This document shows positions 9,314-18,864 of a stretch of 64,000 bases of DNA, in pieces. The notes beneath the pieces are model-generated. The model did not search any database and was not told the DNA's origin. It saw only the letters and a list, made by a program, of their open reading frames with translations. Source of the DNA: Snodgrassella alvi_G (GTDB lineage Bacteria > Pseudomonadota > Gammaproteobacteria > Burkholderiales > Neisseriaceae); NCBI GenBank assembly GCA_946478525.1, contig CAMLCH010000007.1, positions 23,781 to 87,780 on the forward strand, written 5' to 3'. Every line of letters begins with the position of its first letter. Within the stretch, counting starts at the first letter, position 1. Made by a program: the position numbers and the translations under genes.

Positions 9314-10156
9314 TTAATCCATGTATGTTCTCGTGTTGATAAAATGTTTGTTGTAATATCGGTATTGTATGTCGTTTCTTTTGGGAATCACATATTTTTT
9401 TCCGTCGTAGCGTAAAATAAATACATGCTTAGGTATACGCTTAAAATGTCTTTTCAGAGTGGTGTCAGAAAATAATTCTGCAGGGCCAATAGACCCTCTT
9501 TGTTCAGAAACAATAATATCCGCAAAACCATTAGTATGATGCTGGCTTAAGGATAGAGTGGTCATAAGGTGATCAAATTTAGGTGGCGAGTGCAGGTGTA
9601 TTTGATCCTCATCTTCATTAAAAATAATATGTTTAACTTCAAGGTTGTTAAGAGCCCGCGTTAAATTTTTATTCTGAAAACTATATAAGTTGATATATTC
9701 GGCCATATACGGCGTGAGACCGTTAAAAATATGATTATAGAAAATACGAATGCCAAAAACGCTTACTTGTGGGTTCAGTTTATAGGACGTAGTATCAATA
9801 CCAAACTCGACACGCCTGTCTATACTCAATTTGATTAACTCATTTTCTCTTTGTATGACATTTTTTTCCTTGTCACGCGCAATAACTTCACCACTTTGGC
9901 TATCGACCAGCATAACATCTAAATTAAAATTGGCATCAAGGATATCATCGTCCTTGGTAAGGAAAGCCACAATGGTTTTAGATGGATCAGCCGGCAAGAC
10001 TTGACAATCGCTTCCTATTACTCTACGGAAATTTAATTCTAAATCATCCGGGTAGAATTTATCTCTTAAAGTAGACTCCAAGTCTCCACAGTTAGCGTAA
10101 CTGAGAAATGGTATCCATAATAAAAAAAATGTATATAAATATTTTAATATTTTCAT
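9314..10156 (-). CDS. Exported hypothetical protein, tandem paralog A
   Basis: Product not recognised. The 280-residue protein starts with a clear signal peptide (MKILKYLYTFFLLWIPFLSYA, cleavage after SYA) and has one Cys pair candidate, Cys23 and Cys51, in the mature N-terminus. The rest is a mixed alpha/beta domain with an LxVMLVDSQSGEVIARDKEKN block and a C-terminal segment with VFILRYDGKKYVIP. It is roughly half identical to the neighbouring gene at 10299-11102 on the same strand, so the pair arose by tandem duplication. Predicted to be periplasmic or secreted. Confidence 0.75.
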   Translation of the reverse strand: MKILKYLYTFFLLWIPFLSYANCGDLESTLRDKFYPDDLELNFRRVIGSDCQVLPADPSKTIVAFLTKDDDILDANFNLDVMLVDSQSGEVIARDKEKNVIQRENELIKLSIDRRVEFGIDTTSYKLNPQVSVFGIRIFYNHIFNGLTPYMAEYINLYSFQNKNLTRALNNLEVKHIIFNEDEDQIHLHSPPKFDHLMTTLSLSQHHTNGFADIIVSEQRGSIGPAELFSDTTLKRHFKRIPKHVFILRYDGKKYVIPKRNDIQYRYYNKHFINTRTYMD

Positions 10157-10298
10157 TTATGCAAATCAGCTCATTTTTTAAACAAAATTTAATATACAAT
10201 AACAATTGCAAAGAGGTAAAAACTGGAATTGGTGCTACGGCGTAAATTATTAAAAGCATTTACCTGTATGGAAATGATCAAAATATGAATAAAACATA

Positions 10299-11102
10299 TC
10301 AATATAATGTTTTTTCTCTTCTTTCAAATTTGTATTGTATGTCGTGTCTTTTTGGAATTACATATTTTTTTCCATCGTAGTGTAAAATAAATACATACTT
10401 AGGCGCACGCTTAGGTAGACACTCAGAATGACTATTTTCATAAGCATTAAATTCTCTTTTTTCAGAAACAATAATATCTGCAAAACCATTAGTATGATTC
10501 TGACTTAGGGATAGAGTGGCAATAAGCTTATCAATTCCATCTATCCAGTTCAGATGTATTGGATCCTTTTCTTCATTAAAAATAGAATGTTCAACCTCAA
10601 GATTGTTAATAACTCGCGTTAGATTGTTATTCTGAAAAGTATATAAGTTGAAATATTGGGCAGAATACTGAGTCATGCCGGATAAAATATAATCATAGTA
10701 GATACGAATGCCAAAAGCGCTTACTTGTTGGTTCAGTTTATAGGGCTCAGTATCAATATCTAACTGGACTAACATATCAGCACTTAAATTGATTAACTCA
10801 TTCTCTCTTTGTATGGCATTTTTTTCCTTTTTACGCGCAATGACTTCGCCACTTTGGCTATTGACTAGCATTACATCTAAATTAAAACTGGCATCTTTTA
10901 TACCATTATCTTCAATAAAAACCACAATGGTTTTAGATGGATCAGCAGACCAGACTTTACATCTGGTGATGTTTAATCCTGAATCCTGATAATGCGGGTA
11001 GAATTTTTGTTGTAAAGTGGAAACCAAGTTTTTACAGTTAGCGTAGCTAAATAGAGGTATACATAATAAAATAAGTGCATATAAATATTTGATTGTTTTC
11101 AT
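10299..11102 (-). CDS. Exported hypothetical protein, tandem paralog B
   Basis: Paralog of the gene at 9314-10156 with the same order of parts: signal peptide MKTIKYLYALILLCIPLFSYA, an early cysteine directly after the cleavage site, the VNSQSGEVIARKKEKN block, and a C-terminal VFILHYDGKKYVIP segment. The frame is open to 11168, but I start at 11102 because the signal peptide aligns with that of the paralog from there. The product would be 267 residues. Conservation is highest in the central NxDVMLV and C-terminal segments. Function unknown; probably periplasmic. Confidence 0.75.
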   Translation of the reverse strand: MKTIKYLYALILLCIPLFSYANCKNLVSTLQQKFYPHYQDSGLNITRCKVWSADPSKTIVVFIEDNGIKDASFNLDVMLVNSQSGEVIARKKEKNAIQRENELINLSADMLVQLDIDTEPYKLNQQVSAFGIRIYYDYILSGMTQYSAQYFNLYTFQNNNLTRVINNLEVEHSIFNEEKDPIHLNWIDGIDKLIATLSLSQNHTNGFADIIVSEKREFNAYENSHSECLPKRAPKYVFILHYDGKKYVIPKRHDIQYKFERREKTLY

Positions 11103-11361
11103 TGCACAAGCTGGAAATTTATTAACAATAATTAAGTTTACACTTGTTTTTGCAAAGATGTAAAACATTGGAATTCGTGCTGCTACTACATTAAATAGAC
11201 AGTTAAATTATCTGTTTACTGTTTGAATAACTAGGTCGTATAAATATTTTTTTCAGAGTGATTACTTTAGTTCAATGGGGTAAATTCATTGTTATTTAGT
11301 TGATAGTAATACATTTAAATAAATAATTAACTTATATTTTTTACAAAAAAGTGGTATAAAA

Positions 11362-12468
11362 ATGAATATTAATTTAGTTTTGCTGCGAATGTTTTGTTTG
11401 TTAAGTGTGACCACAACAGGGATGGCTGCACAAGCCACAGAACATCAGAGTGATACGAGTATGTCCGGGAGTAAAAATAAGGCTGCTGCAAGTTCTGCTC
11501 AGGTAACAAAAAAGAGAATATCAGTTAGTAATACAATATCAACCTGCAAACAAAACTATTTTGGTACTTATATACTATTAACTGAGAAACCATGCGCTGG
11601 TGATTTTCATCAATTAATGAAAATGGCGGAGAAAAACAATAATTTTGGGAAAATTAAACCACAGCAGGTGTTAAATTATTTACAAACGGCCGGTTTTATT
11701 GACGCTCAGACTGGTCAGATTAAGCTGGAGCAGTATGGATTACCAGTAGTTAAATTATATTTTGTTTGGGAACATGATCAGCCATTATGGATGATATTTC
11801 GACTAGACAAGACTGAAGAAGCTAATACGAATACTCCTGCTGACTTCAATGATCCGCCTTTCTATCCGTTATTTACGGTAATGGATGGAAACAGCGGAGA
11901 TGTACACACGATTGACTCGGTTAAGAATGCACATCTTGATCCACAAACTTATTTTGCTAAACTATTAAGAAAGCAGTTTTTATGGCAAAACATCAGCGTG
12001 GAGGAAAAAAAGATTATTCTGCGCATTCTTACCGAGATGAGAAATGCTGTAGTGGAAGAACTGGCCAGTGCCGCTATTGAATCAGAGGATGAAGCATTAA
12101 TTAATGCTGGTCTTGATGTTTTGCGCTTTGGTGACGTACCACAATTGGAATCTGTCAATAAAATTATGACTGCAAACAGCAATCCTAAACTGCGCATTCG
12201 CAGTGCTCAGGTGATGCAGCAAATCGGACACAATAATCCTCTAGCTCAGTCTATTGTCTTTTTTTATATTAATGAGGCGTTAAGACAAGAAAAAGATTCC
12301 AAAGTCATCGAGGCCATGATCGTGACTATACAGAATTTATATCATAGACAATATGGTTTAAGAGCAGATCAAAATGGTCATATATCCGGTGATGTGGTAG
12401 CAGCCAAGCAAAAATGTTTGCAGGATCTTGATGAATTTATTCATTCAAAAAATAAGAAAAACCAATGA
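11362..12468 (+). CDS. Exported protein with HEAT-like C-terminal repeats
   Basis: A 368-residue protein of unknown function. Residues 1-25 look like a signal peptide (hydrophobic core then MAAQA), followed by a Ser/Lys/Ala-rich linker of about 35 residues. Two cysteines at about 61 and 78 could form a disulfide. The C-terminal half (about 215-345) is helical with repeats such as ALINAGLDVLRFGDVPQLE and LRIRSAQVMQQIGHNNP, the pattern of HEAT-like repeats, which suggests protein binding. It has its own upstream region and ends before rnpB, which runs the other way. Confidence 0.7.
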   Translation: MNINLVLLRMFCLLSVTTTGMAAQATEHQSDTSMSGSKNKAAASSAQVTKKRISVSNTISTCKQNYFGTYILLTEKPCAGDFHQLMKMAEKNNNFGKIKPQQVLNYLQTAGFIDAQTGQIKLEQYGLPVVKLYFVWEHDQPLWMIFRLDKTEEANTNTPADFNDPPFYPLFTVMDGNSGDVHTIDSVKNAHLDPQTYFAKLLRKQFLWQNISVEEKKIILRILTEMRNAVVEELASAAIESEDEALINAGLDVLRFGDVPQLESVNKIMTANSNPKLRIRSAQVMQQIGHNNPLAQSIVFFYINEALRQEKDSKVIEAMIVTIQNLYHRQYGLRADQNGHISGDVVAAKQKCLQDLDEFIHSKNKKNQ

Positions 12469-12555
12469 TAAATTATGGTTACTGGCAAACCAGTGCTGAT
12501 TTTAATCAGATAAACAATATATTTTCCAGCAAACATTGTACGCATTGATTAGGGG

Positions 12556-12917
12556 GTACATCAGACAACCGATAAGCCGGGTTCTGTCTTGGACAGTCAT
12601 TCATCTGGGCGCTACATTACTGTAGCGCTCAAGCGACCTACCCGAATACTCAGCGAGCAGCGTCATCGTATTCTGTTTGGTCTTGCTCCAAATGGGGTTT
12701 GGCCTGCTACACGTTGTTACCAACGGCACGGTGCGCTCTTACCGCACCATTTCACCCTTACCTGTGCTGTATTGACAGCCATCGGCGGTCATGCTTTCTG
12801 CGCCACTTTCCGTCGCCTCACGACGCCCGGCTGTTAGCCGGCATTCTGCTCTGCGGAGCCCGGACTTTCCTCCATGCACATAGAAATGCACAGCGACTGT
12901 CTGGTTTACTGATGTAC
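12556..12917 (-). ncRNA. rnpB: RNase P RNA (class A)
   Basis: Catalytic RNA of ribonuclease P, which matures tRNA 5' ends. On the minus strand the hallmarks are in order: the P1 strand GTACATCAG, ACCAGACAGTCG, GGAGGAAAGTCCGGGCTCC (with GAGGAAAGTCCGGGC as the universal core), GGTAAGGGTGAAA, GGTAAGAGCGCACCG, AGATGAATGACTGTCC, ACAGAACCCGGCTTATCG and the closing P1 strand CTGATGTAC. The two P1 arms (12909-12917 and 12556-12564) are perfectly complementary, which fixes the ends at about 362 nt. Short plus-strand open frames across it are artefacts. Confidence 0.97.
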
Positions 12918-13057
12918 CGGTCTATATTTTATCACATTTCACCACATCAACAGTTTTACATCACGGAAGTTGTATAATGATTTCTTTTATCATATTCTTG
13001 TGTCGGGCATATTTTAATGTCTGTACCCATGCTTGACCAACCAGAAAGTTCAGACGT

Positions 13058-14899
13058 ATGTTATTTAATCGATTCTTTTCTTGGTTTGAAAACCGCATAA
13101 ATCCTTATCCGGATGCCTTACCGCAACCGCCCAAGAAAGGTGTTTTACCTTTTGTGTGGAGCTGCCTTGACGGGGTAAGAGGATGGTTATTGCTAATGAT
13201 CATCATGACTATTGGTACAGGTATTCTGGAGGCGTTGCTATTTCGGTTCCTTGGTACAGTAATTGATTGGCTTGGCGCATATTCACCGGCTCAGTTGTGG
13301 CCTAATAAAGGTCATGAACTTTTGTTAATGGCAGGCGTACTGATATTCAGTATTGTTTGGTCTTTTTTGTCTTCTAATGTCCAGTTTCAAACTTTACAGG
13401 GTACCTTTCCAATGCGGTTACGCTGGAATTTTCACCGTTTGATGCTCGGACAAAGCATGGGTTTTTATCAGGACGAATTTGCAGGCCGGGTGTCTGCGAA
13501 AGTAATGCAGACTGCTCTGGCTGTGCGTGATACGGTGATGTCTGTCGCCAATATGCTGGTGTATATACTGGTGTATTTTGTCACCAGTGGCATCATACTG
13601 GCCGGTATGGATAGCTGGTTATTGCTGCCGTTTATCATGTGGATTGTGTTATTTTTGTTGGTATTGAAATTTCTGATCCCGAAATTATCCCGCACGGCAC
13701 AAAAACAAGCAGATGCACGTAGCCTGATGACCGGACGCATTACTGATGCTTATACCAATATTTCTACCGTTAAATTATTTTCCCACAGTGCCCGCGAAGC
13801 TGCTTATGCTAAAGCATCTATGCAGGAGTTTCTGGTTACTGTCCATGCGCAAATGCGTCTGGCTACTTCATTGGATAGCCTGAGTACTGCTATTAACACA
13901 TTATTAGTAGTCGGTTCTGCCGGTCTGGGTATCTGGTTGTGGATAAATGGACAGGTAGGTGTTGGTGCGATCGCAACTGCCACTGCTATGGCTTCACGTA
14001 TTAACGGATTATCAAGATGGGTAATGTGGGAAAGTGCCCGTTTGTTTGAAAATATAGGTACTGTTGAAGATGGAATGAATATTTTGTCTCGTCCACAAAC
14101 TATTTCTGATAAACCTAATGCCTTACCGTTAAAAGTAGATCATGGCGCGATTGATTTTGAACATGTGAATTTTGCTTATAGTGCCGATAAACCTTTATTA
14201 ACCGATTTTAATCTGCATATTCGTGCAGGTGAAAAAGTAGGTCTAGTTGGTCGCAGTGGCGCAGGTAAAACTACATTAACCAATTTGCTGCTACGTTTTT
14301 ATGATGTGCAGGGTGGGCGCATACTGATTGACGGACAGGATATTCGTGATGTTACTCAGGATAGCCTGCGTGCTGCATTAGGCTTAGTGACTCAAGACAC
14401 ATCTTTATTGCATCGTTCAGTTCGCGACAATATTGTCTATGGTCGGCCAGATGCTACTGACGATCAGATGTATGCAGCTGCAGAAAAAGCGGCAGCCGCA
14501 GATTTTATTCCAACACTGAGTGATGCAAAAGGACGACATGGCTATGATGCACATGTTGGGGAACGTGGCGTGAAATTGTCTGGTGGTCAGCGACAACGTA
14601 TAGCCATTGCCAGGGTCATACTGAAAGATGCGCCGATATTATTGCTGGATGAGGCCACTAGTGCTCTTGATTCGGAAGTTGAAGCAGCTATTCAGGAAAA
14701 CCTCACTCAGCTCATGCAAGGTAAAACAGTAGTTGCTATTGCTCATCGACTCTCTACTATTGCCGCCATGGACCGATTAATTGTGATGGATAAAGGGCAG
14801 ATTGTTGAGCAAGGTACACATAATGAGCTTTTAGCTAAAAACGGTGTCTATGCCATGCTGTGGCAACGTCAGAGTGGAGGATTCTTACCAGAAAGCTGA
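13058..14899 (+). CDS. ABC exporter, fused permease/ATPase
   Basis: A 613-residue half-transporter with an N-terminal type IV (exporter) membrane domain of six segments, residues about 40-330, followed by a nucleotide-binding domain. Walker A GRSGAGKTT, the Q-loop, the signature KLSGGQRQRIAIARV, Walker B ILLLDEATSALD and the H-loop IAHRLST are all present, so it should be active as a dimer. The layout resembles uncharacterised multidrug/lipid exporters related to MsbA. The substrate cannot be read from sequence. It has no partner ABC gene and precedes dld with 101 bases between. Confidence 0.9.
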   Translation: MLFNRFFSWFENRINPYPDALPQPPKKGVLPFVWSCLDGVRGWLLLMIIMTIGTGILEALLFRFLGTVIDWLGAYSPAQLWPNKGHELLLMAGVLIFSIVWSFLSSNVQFQTLQGTFPMRLRWNFHRLMLGQSMGFYQDEFAGRVSAKVMQTALAVRDTVMSVANMLVYILVYFVTSGIILAGMDSWLLLPFIMWIVLFLLVLKFLIPKLSRTAQKQADARSLMTGRITDAYTNISTVKLFSHSAREAAYAKASMQEFLVTVHAQMRLATSLDSLSTAINTLLVVGSAGLGIWLWINGQVGVGAIATATAMASRINGLSRWVMWESARLFENIGTVEDGMNILSRPQTISDKPNALPLKVDHGAIDFEHVNFAYSADKPLLTDFNLHIRAGEKVGLVGRSGAGKTTLTNLLLRFYDVQGGRILIDGQDIRDVTQDSLRAALGLVTQDTSLLHRSVRDNIVYGRPDATDDQMYAAAEKAAAADFIPTLSDAKGRHGYDAHVGERGVKLSGGQRQRIAIARVILKDAPILLLDEATSALDSEVEAAIQENLTQLMQGKTVVAIAHRLSTIAAMDRLIVMDKGQIVEQGTHNELLAKNGVYAMLWQRQSGGFLPES

Positions 14900-14951
14900 T
14901 TGTAACGATCTATACATAAAAGACTTTTCGTTAGCATATAATCGTTCTAGA

Positions 14952-14981
14952 ATAACGTTGTTATCTAAATAACATTATTAT
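14952..14981. promoter_or_regulatory. Paired palindromes upstream of dld
   Basis: Two 13-mers of the form ATAACRTTRTTAT lie 17 bp apart: 14952-14964 (a perfect inverted repeat, ATAAC-GTT-GTTAT) and 14969-14981 (ATAACATTATTAT, nearly symmetric). They end 19 bases before the dld ATG, which follows AAGAGG. Position and symmetry suggest an operator for a dimeric repressor acting on dld. The regulator is unknown. Confidence 0.45.
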
Positions 14982-15000
14982 ATGAAGAAGAGGAATCAAG

Positions 15001-16698
15001 ATGGATACACCTAACCATTCAGCACTGGTGCAGCAACTTAAGAATATAGTTGGTCAACAGCATACCCTGACTGATCCCGCGCGCACTCTGCCTTACCGAC
15101 AGGGAATACGATTTGGTGTGGGTGATGCTCTGGCTGTTGTACTACCGGGTACACTGCTGGAGCAGTGGCAGGTCTTAAAAGCCTGTGTTGCTGCGGATGT
15201 CATCGTTATTACGCAGTCGGCTAATACCGGCTTAACTGGTGGTTCCACGCCGGATGGCAATGATTACGATCGACCAATTGTTATTGTCAGTACGCGCCGT
15301 CTGGATGGTATTCAGGTTATTGCTAATGGCGAACAGGTGGTATGCTTACCCGGCAGCACTTTATTCCGGCTAGAAAAAGAACTGAAAAAATATAATCGCG
15401 GCCCACATTCGGTTATTGGTTCATCGTGTATCGGTGCCTCAGTAATGGGAGGCGTTTGTAATAATTCCGGTGGAGCGCTGATTCAACGAGGCCCGGCCTA
15501 TACGCAAATGGCGGTGTACGCCCAGTTAGATGAACAAGGTCAGCTGCACCTGATCAATCATCTGGGCATTGAACTGGGCGATGAACCGGAAACAATCCTA
15601 CGGAATCTGCAAAACGGGACTTATACTGATAGCGATATAAAACGTGATGCTGGTTTGGGACATGACCATAGCTATCGCGATCATGTGCGTGAAATTGATG
15701 CGGATACGCCGGCACGGTTTAATGCGGATCCGGCGCGCCATTACGAAGCCTCAGGCAGTGCCGGACGATTAATGGTGTTTGCCGTGCGTTTGGACTCATT
15801 TCCACTGGAGAAAAATACTGCTGTATTTTATATCGGCACTAATGATACACACGAATTGGACGATATTCGTCGGCATATATTAAGCCAGTTTACCAATTTG
15901 CCCGTGTCTGGTGAATACATGCATCGCGAAGCTTTTGATATTGCGGCGGTGTATGGCAAAGACATCTTTATGGCTATCCAGAAATTTGGTACTGATGCCA
16001 TGCCACGTTTATTTGCCTTTAAAAATTTTATCGATCGTACCATTGCTAAAATTCCTTTTCTCCCGAAAAATTTCTCTGACCGCTTTGCCTTATTTGTGTG
16101 TAAATTATTGCCGCAGCATCTGCCCCAGTCAATTCGTGACTATCGCGACCGTTACGAACATCATTTAATTTTAAAAATGGCTGACGATGGTATTGCCGAA
16201 GCAGATGCTTATTTAAAAGATTATTTTCAGAATAAACAAGGTAATTATTTCCGTTGTAACGCAAAAGAAGCAGAGGCAGCCATGCTGCATCGTTTTGCTG
16301 CAGCTGGTGCCGCAACAACCTTTCGTAATGTTCATAGCGATAAAGTAGAAAACATCGTTGCTTTGGATGTTGCATTGCGCCGTAATGACAGTAACTGGTT
16401 TGAAACTTTGCCCGAAAGCATCAATCAGCACTTTATCCATAAAATGTATTATGGCCATTTTTTCTGCCACGTTTTCCATCAGGACTACATTGCTAAAAAA
16501 GGAACCGATTGCAATAAGGTCGAAGATGAAATGCTGGTATTACTGGATCAGCGCGGAGCGCAGTATCCTGCTGAACACAATGTTGGTCATTTATATCATG
16601 CTAAACCGGCATTAAAACAATTCTATCGACAGCTTGATCCGACCAATAGCTTTAATCCGGGTATTGGTAAAACCTCTAAGAAGAAATACTGGGCGTAA
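15001..16698 (+). CDS. dld: Quinone-dependent D-lactate dehydrogenase
   Basis: Peripheral inner-membrane FAD enzyme that oxidises D-lactate to pyruvate and passes electrons to quinone, feeding the respiratory chain. At 565 residues it matches E. coli Dld in length. The N-terminal FAD_binding_4 domain has TQSANTGLTGGSTP (residues about 75-88), VVCLPGSTLF, and SSCIGASVMGGVCNNSGG, which contacts the FAD; the C-terminal membrane-binding and cap region includes FRNVHSDKVENIVALDVALRR and ends in a lysine-rich tail. It is monocistronic, with a terminator at 16725-16755 and possible operators at 14952-14981. Confidence 0.97.
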   Translation: MDTPNHSALVQQLKNIVGQQHTLTDPARTLPYRQGIRFGVGDALAVVLPGTLLEQWQVLKACVAADVIVITQSANTGLTGGSTPDGNDYDRPIVIVSTRRLDGIQVIANGEQVVCLPGSTLFRLEKELKKYNRGPHSVIGSSCIGASVMGGVCNNSGGALIQRGPAYTQMAVYAQLDEQGQLHLINHLGIELGDEPETILRNLQNGTYTDSDIKRDAGLGHDHSYRDHVREIDADTPARFNADPARHYEASGSAGRLMVFAVRLDSFPLEKNTAVFYIGTNDTHELDDIRRHILSQFTNLPVSGEYMHREAFDIAAVYGKDIFMAIQKFGTDAMPRLFAFKNFIDRTIAKIPFLPKNFSDRFALFVCKLLPQHLPQSIRDYRDRYEHHLILKMADDGIAEADAYLKDYFQNKQGNYFRCNAKEAEAAMLHRFAAAGAATTFRNVHSDKVENIVALDVALRRNDSNWFETLPESINQHFIHKMYYGHFFCHVFHQDYIAKKGTDCNKVEDEMLVLLDQRGAQYPAEHNVGHLYHAKPALKQFYRQLDPTNSFNPGIGKTSKKKYWA

Positions 16699-16724
16699 AT
16701 TAAACGTCCATCATTTATTAACTG

Positions 16725-16755
16725 ACCGCCGGCAAATCATGTCTGGCGGTTTTTC
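16725..16755 (+). terminator. Intrinsic terminator after dld
   Basis: GC-rich stem ACCGCCGGCA (16725-16734) / TGTCTGGCGGT (16740-16750) with one mispaired region, directly followed by TTTTCT. A standard Rho-independent terminator on the plus strand. Confidence 0.85.
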
Positions 16756-17397
16756 TATATGCTTAAAAAAATAGATTAATTATTCATATATGGCATTGAT
16801 TAATTAGAGCAATGTATAGCAGCAATCAAATTCTCTATCCAAACAGCTATCTAAAACAATTTAACCAGACATAGCGAATACAAGTATTAAATTGGTAGCT
16901 AATTAAAAAATTCAGAACAAATAGGAAAAATCTCAAAATCGATTTTCTTATAACTGCAATTACATTTGCTGTTTTAATGACATTTTAATTGTTGTCACAA
17001 CATATATTATTCTTTTTCTAAAATAACGGATCTGCATTCGTTTTATCCATTATTCCATTAGATTTTGCTGAATTCGAAACTGCTATAATAGTAAAAATAT
17101 TTTTATTTTCGTTCTAGCAATACCATCAGCAGTAGTAACCCTAGCCGTGATTTGTGCTTTTACTTGCTGTTAAGAACTCAGCACGATGATTTGCATTAGT
17201 GCTGATTGGTAATACTTAATCTCAAGCTGCGAAGGTAAACGCTAACAGATAAATTCCGTGTACAATATCACCGATATTAGCCTGCTTACAGCAGGCTTTG
17301 ATTTATCAGTTCAGATAAATTGTAACAGTGACAGAACAGACGGCTTGCACTACCATTGATAGTAATGTTCCTGTTTACACGGGACGCAATAAGGATA
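16756..17397. other. Long upstream region of mgtE with a leader hairpin
   Basis: No ORF of note. The most structured element is AGCCTGCT (17279-17286), TAC loop, AGCAGGCT (17290-17297), then TTTGATTT, about 100 bases before mgtE. It could be a terminator-like leader hairpin able to attenuate mgtE or the end of a short upstream RNA. I do not recognise an M-box (magnesium) riboswitch around it. Confidence 0.35.
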
Positions 17398-18843
17398 ATG
17401 GATACAATGAAAGATACCCATAGTAGTATCAATGAACAGGAACAAATCCATCTGGATACCGATCACATTTGTGAATTGGTGGCCGTATTGTTACCTGTTG
17501 CTGAAGATATCCATTCTCATAACCAGACTTCATTACAAACAACAGAACAAAAACAAGCTTTACAGGAACTTATTGCCGTATTACATGATCTGCACCCGGC
17601 GGATGTAGCCACACTACTGGAATCCTTACCATTAGAAGAACGTATGCTGGTGTGGAAACTGGCTGCACCTGCTGAAGATGGAGAAGTATTACTGGAAGTT
17701 TCTGATCCGGTTCGGGAAACATTAATCGAAAACATGGAACAGCGGGAACTGTTAGCTGCTGTTGATGATTTGGATGCAGACGAACTAGCCGAGCTAGCAC
17801 CGGATTTACCCAGACAGGTAGTGTATGAAGCACTAAGCAGCCGTGATGAAGAAGAACGGGCACAAATTGCGGCGGCAATGTCGTTTGAAGATGACCAGGT
17901 TGGTGCCCTGATGGATTTTGAATTGGTCAGCATTCGTGCTGATGTCACCTGTGAAGTGGTTCTGCGCTATTTACGGCGTTTCGATCGTTTGCCAGATCAT
18001 ACTGACAAAATTTTTGTCGTAGATGAAGAAGACGTTTTACAGGGTGTACTGCCCATTCGAAGCTTATTAGTTTCAGATCCGGAATCATTAGTTTCTGATG
18101 TCATGGCCGATGATGTGGTTACTTTCCGTCCAGAAGATGATGTAGAAGAAGCTGCTGCGGCATTCGAACGTTACGATTTGGTTACTGCACCCGTTATTGA
18201 TGATAACCGAAAACTGATTGGTCGTATTACCATTGACGAAATGGTAGACGTGATCCGTGAAGAATCCGAAACAGATATGCTGAATATGGCTGGTCTGCGT
18301 GAAGAAGAAGATTTATTTGCGCCCGTCGTAGATTCAGTCAAAAACCGCTGGATCTGGTTAGCAGTGAACCTATGCACCGCCTTTATAGCCAGCCGTGTTA
18401 TTGGCATGTTCGAACATTCAATCGAAAAAATCGTTGCTCTGGCAACATTAATGCCTATTGTTGCCGGTATAGGTGGTAATTCCGGTAATCAGACCATCAC
18501 CATGATAGTGCGTGCCATGACTTCCGGGCAAATCAGTAATAGTCAGGCAAAGCGATTACTGCGTAAAGAAGAAGGCGTGGCTTTAGTCAATGGCCTAATT
18601 TGGGGTTCAGTAATGGGTATAGTATCCTATTTCCTTTACCACAGTATTGGTATCGGGCTGGTTATGGTTGCGGCGATGACACTCAATCTATTACTGGCTG
18701 CCACCGTAGGCGTGCTGATTCCGGTATTGATGCAAAAAGCTGGTCGTGATCCTGCCCTGGGTAGTAGTGTATTGATTACCGCTGTTACCGATTCCGGTGG
18801 ATTTTTTATTTTTCTTGGACTAGCTACCCTGTTTTTATTATAA
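17398..18843 (+). CDS. mgtE: Magnesium transporter MgtE
   Basis: Inner-membrane Mg2+ channel gated by cytoplasmic magnesium. The order of domains is clear: an acidic N-terminal superhelical domain (repeats such as LHPADVATLLESLPLEER), two CBS domains (about residues 190-310, with MDFELVSIRADVT and DDVVTFRPEDDVEEAA), a connecting helix, and five membrane segments with the pore-region sequence PIVAGIGGNSGNQ. The frame is open upstream to 17356, but AAGGA at 17391 points to a start at 17398 or, with better spacing, at 17407. prmC follows 21 bases downstream. Confidence 0.95.
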   Translation: MDTMKDTHSSINEQEQIHLDTDHICELVAVLLPVAEDIHSHNQTSLQTTEQKQALQELIAVLHDLHPADVATLLESLPLEERMLVWKLAAPAEDGEVLLEVSDPVRETLIENMEQRELLAAVDDLDADELAELAPDLPRQVVYEALSSRDEEERAQIAAAMSFEDDQVGALMDFELVSIRADVTCEVVLRYLRRFDRLPDHTDKIFVVDEEDVLQGVLPIRSLLVSDPESLVSDVMADDVVTFRPEDDVEEAAAAFERYDLVTAPVIDDNRKLIGRITIDEMVDVIREESETDMLNMAGLREEEDLFAPVVDSVKNRWIWLAVNLCTAFIASRVIGMFEHSIEKIVALATLMPIVAGIGGNSGNQTITMIVRAMTSGQISNSQAKRLLRKEEGVALVNGLIWGSVMGIVSYFLYHSIGIGLVMVAAMTLNLLLAATVGVLIPVLMQKAGRDPALGSSVLITAVTDSGGFFIFLGLATLFLL

Positions 18844-18864
18844 ATCCAGCTTTACATCTGAATT

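Noticed and set aside
12589..12977. Two overlapping plus-strand frames
   Set aside because: They lie across the RNase P RNA, whose conserved core and P1 pairing explain the sequence.
16756..17397. Magnesium (M-box) riboswitch before mgtE
   Set aside because: Only one simple hairpin is visible; the conserved M-box core could not be found.
17517..17948. 143-codon minus-strand frame, Ser-rich
   Set aside because: Antisense to mgtE; Ser richness mirrors the acidic codons of MgtE.
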